Assembly (NCBI GenBank): GCA_022821065.1
Contig: JAJEEK010000109.1
Span: 62,001-126,000 of the forward strand
Length of the DNA: 64,000 nucleotides
Direction of reading: 5' to 3'
From: Candidatus Poribacteria bacterium
Lineage (GTDB): Bacteria > Poribacteria > WGA-4E > WGA-3G
The position numbers were made by a program, and so were the translations under genes. The notes under the pieces were generated by a model that worked only from the letters and a program-made list of their open reading frames with translations, did no database searches and had not been told where the DNA came from. Below, in pieces: positions 58,395 through 64,000 of this stretch. Numbering within the stretch: the first letter of the stretch is position 1; the number at the start of each line of letters is the position of its first letter.

Positions 58395-60284
58395 CTACTC
58401 AAAAGCATTCGCCACCGCAACCAGATCAAGGATATTAATAACCCCATCCTTATTCACATCTGCGTGTCGATCACTGGGATTCAGTGTTCCGATATGCTGT
58501 GCGACGAGTGTGAGGTCGAGGATGTTGACGACTCCATCGCTGTTAACGTCGCCAAATCTGTAGTTTTGCCGTTCTCTTACAAGTTCCAGTAATCTATGTG
58601 TTTTAACGCGGTCGGGGTCTAAATCCGATATTCCCACAAGGTTTAGGAATGGGCGCGCATGCCACATTTCATATTTTTCTTGATTTTCTTCAAAGTTTGC
58701 ATCTCTATCAGGGTTTGGCACGCCGAGATGTCCATAGCGTAGCACATAAGGCGAGAATAAAAAGGAACTGATCGGGTGCGGATGCTCTTTGGGCGAAGCA
58801 GGCAATCGTGCTAAACTTTCGTATAAAAAGGTGACTTCATGAAGACCTTCCCCACCCAACACAACACCAGGCATGGCTGCTCTGAGTTCTTGATGAAGTC
58901 GTATACTCCCCTCTGGCACTGTCAAGCCGTCAATCGGCACATTGTTTATCATGAAATGGCTAATGTCAAGATGAAAGGCATCCACAGGGTAAGTCTCCCA
59001 TACACTTTTTACGCGATCCACCAGCAACTTTCTAAACTCGCTTGACGCGGGATTGATCCAAGCATACTGTCGGTGCAATGGGTATTCATCACTCAATCTC
59101 GATCCTATCTTTTTACCTGTTTGCGGGTGGTACGTTTGGTATTTCTCAAATACCGCATAAAGCGGGTTAGACAGTGAAACGGCTACCACATTCACGTGTG
59201 GCATCACTCTGAAACCATAGCGTTTAGCCTCCCTAAAAAAGACCTCAAAATTGGCGAAACTCGTTACAGGTGTATAATCGGGATAATTGAGTGCCCAACC
59301 GGATTCTCGCCAGTCAATGACATATAAGAGTGTTTTTTTTGGATCTACGAGTCGACTGAGTTTCTCTAAAATGCCTGCCTCCATATCCACTGGATAAAAA
59401 GGGAAATTTACGATCAGTTCAATATCATTCACCCATGCCGGCATCTGGGTGCGATCAGCAGGTTTGAATGCCTTGTGCATCCATTCTCTATATGCAAGTG
59501 CTGGTACTTGCCAATCGCCTTGGTAGGCGTTCAATCGCCATGTCCCTGTTGTGGCCTGTTTGTGTTGATCGTAAGGCACGGGCGGATGTTGCCCAAGAGA
59601 AACAATAAAACTCCCACCTTCGGATACATATTCAAGTGTTTTAAACTGGTATTGGGTATCATCGCTACGAACAAAAACACCACCGTGTTGTCCTTGAAGG
59701 ATCGCAAGTTGTGCTTCCCAACTGCTCATTGGATAGGAGTACGTATCGGAATCATTTCTATTCCGCGAAATGATCCTACCACCACGAGTAGGAAGGATAA
59801 CTTCTACCGCTGCGTGTGAAAGATTTGAGAACCCCCATATAATATGTTCAATACCACCTACTTTTGATACCCCTTTTTGGCGGATAAGCAGATCACCTGT
59901 TTCTGCATCTATGCTGATAAACAAGTGAAACATCATATCGTTGTCTCGCGGAACACTCCAGCTATCCTGATAGATCAGTTCGCATTGTAGCGGTGAAAGT
60001 TGCCTTATCTCTGGTGTGATCTCATGGACCCTTAGAGCTCGTCCTTCCACGACAAGCCGTGTGAGCCGTGTGTGCGCTTCAAACTCACCTTGGGTATAGG
60101 TTTCCTTGGTGAGTTTGTTATGAAAATGCATCAGCACACCATTTTCAAAGCGTGCTACATACCGATCCGTCTCCGCAAGCACTTCGCCCCCTTCACTGAT
60201 CGCCAAAGTGTTCGCCAACCCAGCAGCCACCAAAACAAACTGTAGTATCAAAATATGGACACATTTACTCCAGATATTTCTCAC
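58395..60284 (-). CDS. Secreted glycoside-hydrolase-like protein with C-terminal dockerin
   Basis: 629 residues from a GTG at 60284. Signal segment CVHILILQFVLVAAGLANT. Residues about 25-240 are a beta-sandwich with EVLAETDRYVARFENGVLMHFHNKLTKETYT. Then a barrel-like part: LLYVIDWRESGWALNYPDYTPV, YGFRVMPHVNVVAV, VDAFHLDISHFMINN and GVVLGGEGLHEVTF. This looks like the DUF6259/alpha-galactosidase-like class, with D-x-D-I-S and GGEG-E as acid candidates. C-terminal dockerin-type pair of EF-like repeats: DVNSDGVVNILDLTLVAQ and DVNKDGVINILDLVAVANAF. Its substrate cannot be read off. Convergent with the receptor gene. Confidence 0.75.
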   Translation of the reverse strand: MRNIWSKCVHILILQFVLVAAGLANTLAISEGGEVLAETDRYVARFENGVLMHFHNKLTKETYTQGEFEAHTRLTRLVVEGRALRVHEITPEIRQLSPLQCELIYQDSWSVPRDNDMMFHLFISIDAETGDLLIRQKGVSKVGGIEHIIWGFSNLSHAAVEVILPTRGGRIISRNRNDSDTYSYPMSSWEAQLAILQGQHGGVFVRSDDTQYQFKTLEYVSEGGSFIVSLGQHPPVPYDQHKQATTGTWRLNAYQGDWQVPALAYREWMHKAFKPADRTQMPAWVNDIELIVNFPFYPVDMEAGILEKLSRLVDPKKTLLYVIDWRESGWALNYPDYTPVTSFANFEVFFREAKRYGFRVMPHVNVVAVSLSNPLYAVFEKYQTYHPQTGKKIGSRLSDEYPLHRQYAWINPASSEFRKLLVDRVKSVWETYPVDAFHLDISHFMINNVPIDGLTVPEGSIRLHQELRAAMPGVVLGGEGLHEVTFLYESLARLPASPKEHPHPISSFLFSPYVLRYGHLGVPNPDRDANFEENQEKYEMWHARPFLNLVGISDLDPDRVKTHRLLELVRERQNYRFGDVNSDGVVNILDLTLVAQHIGTLNPSDRHADVNKDGVINILDLVAVANAFE

Positions 60285-60317
60285 AACCTTATTACCTTCT
60301 TATGTTATTTCGTGTTT

Positions 60318-60416
60318 CTATTCAAAAGCATTCGTCACAATCACCAAGTCCTGAATATTAACAACACCATCACCGTTTAAGTCCGGCTCCGCTTCACTAA
60401 ACGCATTTGCCACAGC
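60318..60416 (-). pseudogene. Orphan dockerin tail fragment
   Basis: On the minus strand one frame gives VANAFSEAEPDLNGDGVVNI and QDLVIVTNAFE up to a TAG at 60318. That is the last EF-like repeat of a dockerin, almost the same as the end of the gene at 62790. There is no gene body in front of it. It is probably what is left of a deleted or recombined hydrolase gene. Confidence 0.6.
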
Positions 60417-60513
60417 ATACGACCTACTTTCGTAGCACACCATTTCTGTGGTTCTGTTGTTTTGTTTTCGGTTTGAAAACCATGTTAGCACCCTCTTGAC
60501 AAGACATTCATCT

Positions 60514-62391
60514 TCAATTCAAAGCGTTTGCAACGATCACAAGATCCAAAATGTTCACAACACCATCAAAGTTGAAATCAAATTTTAAATCGGAGTCTAT
60601 TGAAATACCAAAAGCGTTTGCAATGATCACAAGGTCCAAAATGTTCACAATACCATCGAAGTTCAAATCTTCACGAGGGCTATTCACCATCTGTTCTAAT
60701 TCTTCCCAAAATTCGGCATTTGAAGAGGTGCGATGCAGTATAGAAATCGCTTGTTGTATTTCCAGATGATGCTCAAAATAATACCGGATTGTCGGAATCA
60801 CGGGTACCTGTTTATACGTCTTAATATGTGCGTTCAATATTTCCAGTTCTTGTGCTTTATATCTGTCCCCCAAATAGGCAAAAGTACCGCTATAAGCAAG
60901 GGACCACTGCGAAAATAAGAAATCCGTGATCGGGTGCGGATCTCCGTAATCCAAATTGTCCGCGGTCCCATAAAAAGCGACATACGGAGCTGTCACCGCG
61001 TGAATAAATTCGCCAGAAAAAACAATATCTGGCATCGCTTCAATAAGTTCTTCATGTAAAAGCATGTTCCCTTGAATTGGTGTCAATCCATCAATTTTAG
61101 CGTGATTTCTGATAAGTCCGTTACCGTCAAGATGGATAGCATCAATGTTATATGTCTCTTGCACGTTTTTCAATAATTGCACGTAATATTCTCTATAACT
61201 TGAAGCTGCAGAATTTATATAGGCGGGGCCTCCCTGTTCCAATTCCCATCCCTGTATGTTTCCATCGCCATCTCGATAGAAATAGGGTTCCCACTCAGCG
61301 TACCGCGGGTGGTCTTGATCAACAAACGGAAAACCTGCATAGACCATTACCCTAAACCCGAGAGCCTTTGCCTTAGATACAAACGATCCGAAGTGTTCCT
61401 GTCTCCAACCGCCGCGACAGTAAATTAACACATTTTGCGGGTTGATCTGTTGTGGTAAAAAATCTAACATTCTAATGTAGTTGCGATTCAGTGAACAGTA
61501 CATAACAACGAGTTGAATATCTCTAACCCACGCCGGCGGACGAGCGACACGCGATTCATTTCGCTCCATCATCCCTTGACGATACCTTTCCGCAGGCACC
61601 TGCCAATCGCCCCTATATGTATTAAATCTCCAAATCGCTGAAGTAATATGTTGACGATTTTCAAAAGGGAGGAAATTGTGCGTGTTAAAAGCAATAGCGA
61701 AGAGATTTGGCTTTTTTCTCTCTGGCCAGTGACCGAGTGCTTTAAATTGATCTGTTTCATCCTCACTCATCACAAAACATCCGCCCAATGTTCCTTGCAC
61801 GACAGCAAGAGGGGCTTCCCATAGACCCGGATACATCCAATACAAATCCACTGTGTGTTCTTCACTCATTATGTTTCCGCTGCGTCCTGGCACAATCGGA
61901 GAGACCTGATCATAGTCTAAATTTCCGATTCCCCATCCGATAGTGGAAATTCCTGTTTGATCAGAAAAACCCTCCTGTCTAATTATTAAATCTCCAGTGG
62001 GCACATCAATAACCACCCACATAATAAGTGTACTCTGATGCCACCGAGCCGTCAACTTCACTGCTAAGGGTGAAATCTTTTCAACTTCTAAGGACTCAGC
62101 ACCACCTATTTCCCACTCAGGTTCCAAGTAATCTTCACGGTCTATTTCTGACTTATGGAACTGGGGCCCACGCATCCCTGAAAGTCTTGCATCTGGCCTT
62201 CCTGAAAGTGTATAAGTTTCTTGAGTGAGTTTGTTATGCACGTGTATGACGTTACCATTTCTAAACCGCACCTGATAGCGATCCGTTTCAGCGAAAATAT
62301 CACCCGCTTCGTCAACCAAAAGTGTATTAGAATAGCCATCACCGACAAAGATAAAAAGCAACACAACAATCGCAATTATCAACTTTCGCAT
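60514..62391 (-). CDS. Secreted glycoside-hydrolase-like protein with C-terminal dockerin
   Basis: 625 residues. Signal peptide MRKLIIAIVVLLFIFVGDGYS. The same design as the gene at 58395 (TLLVDEAGDIFAETDRYQVRFRNGNVIHVHNKLTQETYTL at the start), but clearly a distinct sequence. The barrel part has VLIYCRGGWRQEHFG, LGFRVMVYAGFPFVDQDH, NIDAIHLDGNGLIRNHAKIDGLTPIQG and DIVFSGEFIHAVTA (D-G-N and S-G-E as acid candidates). The C-terminus has two dockerin repeats (DLNFDGIVNILDLVIIANAFG and DFNFDGVVNILDLVIVANAL). SD GGAAGGACA. Presumably exported and acting on a large carbohydrate. Confidence 0.75.
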   Translation of the reverse strand: MRKLIIAIVVLLFIFVGDGYSNTLLVDEAGDIFAETDRYQVRFRNGNVIHVHNKLTQETYTLSGRPDARLSGMRGPQFHKSEIDREDYLEPEWEIGGAESLEVEKISPLAVKLTARWHQSTLIMWVVIDVPTGDLIIRQEGFSDQTGISTIGWGIGNLDYDQVSPIVPGRSGNIMSEEHTVDLYWMYPGLWEAPLAVVQGTLGGCFVMSEDETDQFKALGHWPERKKPNLFAIAFNTHNFLPFENRQHITSAIWRFNTYRGDWQVPAERYRQGMMERNESRVARPPAWVRDIQLVVMYCSLNRNYIRMLDFLPQQINPQNVLIYCRGGWRQEHFGSFVSKAKALGFRVMVYAGFPFVDQDHPRYAEWEPYFYRDGDGNIQGWELEQGGPAYINSAASSYREYYVQLLKNVQETYNIDAIHLDGNGLIRNHAKIDGLTPIQGNMLLHEELIEAMPDIVFSGEFIHAVTAPYVAFYGTADNLDYGDPHPITDFLFSQWSLAYSGTFAYLGDRYKAQELEILNAHIKTYKQVPVIPTIRYYFEHHLEIQQAISILHRTSSNAEFWEELEQMVNSPREDLNFDGIVNILDLVIIANAFGISIDSDLKFDFNFDGVVNILDLVIVANALN

Positions 62392-62416
62392 TGTCCTTCC
62401 CCCAGGCCCGGTAGGT

Positions 62417-62432
62417 GCGGTTTCCTAACCGC
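62417..62432. repeat. Short palindrome in a 398-base gene-free gap
   Basis: GCGGTT-TCCT-AACCGC in the spacer 62392-62789 between two hydrolase genes. A short frame at 62497-62721 has no SD, no known domain and an odd composition; I do not accept it as a gene. Nothing else is seen in this gap. Confidence 0.45.
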
Positions 62433-62789
62433 ATCGGACTTCACAATAAATTACCAAATTAATATATAACCTTCAGAAGGAGTTCTTTAATGAGTATTGT
62501 ATCACTTTTCTGTAAAACTGACGACTTTTTTTAGCATACGAAGCACATTTGGTACCCGCTTGAGGACGGTAAACCCACGGAAATCCGCGGGTGTTCCCGA
62601 AGTCTACATCCCACTTATCAATGAGAAAGACGACCTGTTAGGTTTTGAGTTGATCCCGGGAATACTGATGACCGTCACCCTCTTTGGGAGTTGTCTCGGG
62701 ATAGGTTCTTCGTATCTCTGAGCTTCAGGGAAACAGCGACTTACCTGTGATTTTCTAACGGATAAACTTTTTTCAAAATCACGTTGTTT

Positions 62790-64000
62790 CTATTCAAAAG
62801 CACTTGCGACAATAACCAAATCCTGTATATTTACAACGCCATCACCATTCAGGTCAGGTTCTGCTTTGCCAAAAGCATTTGCGACAATAACCAAATCCTG
62901 TATATTTATGACATCATCACCGTTGACATCCGCGAATGCCCCAGTTTCTTGTTTTAGATACATTTCACCATCCAAATCGGGGAGCGTGTGTGTTATACTT
63001 GTAATACCACTTTCTACACCGGTGGCTTGCATCGGGAGTTGGATTTCTTGTTCCGTCCCGCTGCGATTATAGACCGCCCAGCCGTTGGTGAACTCACGGA
63101 TAAATAACCCCTCGCGATTCTCATAAAGCTGTCCTTTCTCTCCTATCGGACGGCCTAAGTCGGCATCATAGAAGTCGTACCAGTAGTTTGAATGATCAAG
63201 ACCGTTATTCCAAAGAACATATCCGTTGGAAAAAACTAAACTCATTGCTGTAAAGATTCGCATAAATCTGCGGTTTGTCGGGCTATCCGGGGGTTCGTTG
63301 GGATTCCCCCAACCCTCCAAGCAATTTGCCTGTGGTTCGCGAAGATTCTCTTCCGCCCATCTCAAGGTATCTTCAACACCAAGAAGTCCTTCCCTCGAAT
63401 AGCCATCACTCCGATTGCCACCATCTCTGAGAGTTTCCATAAAAAGACCATTGACATATTTCGCAGAAATCGGAATTTTTCCGCGGTTGGGATTGACGAA
63501 GATCAAAAAATCATCGCCAGCATATTCCCGTATACGATAGAGTATTGAAAGTAAAGCATCTATCTGAGAACGTGTTGACCGCAGTTGTCCTGTCGACGCG
63601 CTTAGCATAGATCCGTCTTCCTTATACCAATCGAGCATAATTCCGTCAAAGAGTCCGCATCTTGCTATTGTTAGTGCCTTTTCTACAATCCAATCTTGTG
63701 CACCCGGGAGCGTAAAATCAATCATACCCGCGTTCCAACCTAACTCATATACCCGGTTTCCTTCGGTATCTCTCATCCAATAGGGCCAATCGTCAGGCTG
63801 ATCATCTTTACCAACATAAAGGAGAGGTGTCGCAACAATGAAAAGCATATTTGGGTTTAGAGCCATAAATTGATCGCGAATCTGTTGTGCTCTATCAAGG
63901 TCTCCCAAGATACGCACCTCAGGTCTTTCTGGTATAGAAGTGTCTAATCCTGCAAATTTAAATACATGATTTTCGGCACCCGTTATCACGAGATCATAAT
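62790..64000 (-). CDS. Partial hydrolase-like protein with C-terminal dockerin (cut by window end)
   Basis: The frame is still open at 64000 (YDLVITGAENHVFKF), so the start lies outside. About 403 residues are visible: QIRDQFMALNPNMLFIVATPLL, YWMRDTEGNRVYELGWNAGMIDFTLPGAQDWIVEKALTIARCGLFDGIMLDWYKED, DDFLIFVNPNRGKI, YVNGLFMETLRDGG. The strands ending in LDW and M-E suit a TIM-barrel glycosidase-like (GHL) protein. Two dockerin repeats at the end: DVNGDDVINIQDLVIVANAF and DLNGDGVVNIQDLVIVASAF. Third dockerin-tailed gene in a row on the same strand. Confidence 0.75.
   Translation of the reverse strand, partial: YDLVITGAENHVFKFAGLDTSIPERPEVRILGDLDRAQQIRDQFMALNPNMLFIVATPLLYVGKDDQPDDWPYWMRDTEGNRVYELGWNAGMIDFTLPGAQDWIVEKALTIARCGLFDGIMLDWYKEDGSMLSASTGQLRSTRSQIDALLSILYRIREYAGDDFLIFVNPNRGKIPISAKYVNGLFMETLRDGGNRSDGYSREGLLGVEDTLRWAEENLREPQANCLEGWGNPNEPPDSPTNRRFMRIFTAMSLVFSNGYVLWNNGLDHSNYWYDFYDADLGRPIGEKGQLYENREGLFIREFTNGWAVYNRSGTEQEIQLPMQATGVESGITSITHTLPDLDGEMYLKQETGAFADVNGDDVINIQDLVIVANAFGKAEPDLNGDGVVNIQDLVIVASAFE

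Noticed and set aside
62497-62721. 74-residue frame in the spacer between hydrolase genes
   Set aside because: No SD, no domain, and it crosses repeat-like sequence.
1-64000. tRNA and rRNA genes
   Set aside because: No cloverleaf-like T-loop/anticodon patterns or rRNA-like conserved stretches were recognised by eye in the gene-free gaps; a covariance-model scan was not possible.

Overview
The window looks like a chromosomal segment of an uncultivated, carbohydrate-degrading marine-type bacterium. The closest match I can suggest is Candidatus Poribacteria or a relative. That is inference from gene content: many Gfo/Idh/MocA oxidoreductases, sugar-phosphate-isomerase-like TIM barrels, phytanoyl-CoA-dioxygenase-like (PhyH) proteins, short-chain dehydrogenases, secreted LamG/CBM-type proteins, dockerin-tailed hydrolases, and many small non-coding palindromic repeats. 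I recognise no rRNA, tRNA, CRISPR array, phage module or intact transposase gene.

Layout. 0-4 kb: an (alpha/alpha)6-barrel-like protein and two TIM-barrel isomerase-like genes, separated by repeat elements. 4.2-7.7 kb: a secreted M16-type peptidase followed by an unusual gene that joins an ECF sigma factor, a membrane segment and a second M16-like domain without the zinc ligands. 7.8-12.2 kb: a flavin-dependent monooxygenase, an ABC solute-binding lipoprotein, a HAD phosphatase and an oxidoreductase. 12.3-17.9 kb: five tandem near-identical Gfo/Idh/MocA paralogs. 18-23.7 kb: four secreted proteins of differing folds that end in the same short tail (K-L-x-x-x-W-G-x-[LI]-K). Among them lie an SDR without its catalytic Tyr/Lys and a DNA methyltransferase fused to a degenerate HNH domain. 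23.8-29.2 kb: a large membrane protein, a one-chain restriction-modification enzyme and a lone Phd/YefM-type antitoxin.

29.2-39.7 kb is rich in small mobile elements and gene remnants. It holds a 366-bp element with 18-bp terminal inverted repeats and 8-bp target duplications, and two of the three copies of a roughly 121-bp element with 5-bp target duplications. It also holds two pseudogenes that keep head and tail but have lost the middle. Genes here include a Cu/Zn-SOD-like lipoprotein, a cytochrome-P460-like lipoprotein, a Met-Asp-repeat lipoprotein, a rhamnonate-dehydratase-like enolase, a SurA-like chaperone and a TPR protein. 39.8-44.9 kb: a minus-strand sugar-acid/keto-acid operon (PhyH, DlgD-like reductase, Gfo/Idh, FAH hydrolase). 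45-54 kb: mixed genes, including a B12-binding-type radical SAM gene whose apparent stop is very probably a selenocysteine codon. Reading through the UGA gives a Cys-Sec-Ala-Glu-Pro tail. 54-64 kb: a PhyH protein, a fifth WG-tailed LamG protein, a TonB-dependent receptor and three large dockerin-tailed hydrolase-like proteins on the minus strand, the last cut by the window end. This looks like a polysaccharide capture and breakdown neighbourhood.

Most promising for something undescribed: (1) the selenocysteine radical SAM gene, (2) the sigma-TM-pseudopeptidase fusion with its catalytic paralog, (3) the shared WG tail on unrelated secreted proteins. All functional names rest on reading motifs and remembered family features; no database search was run.
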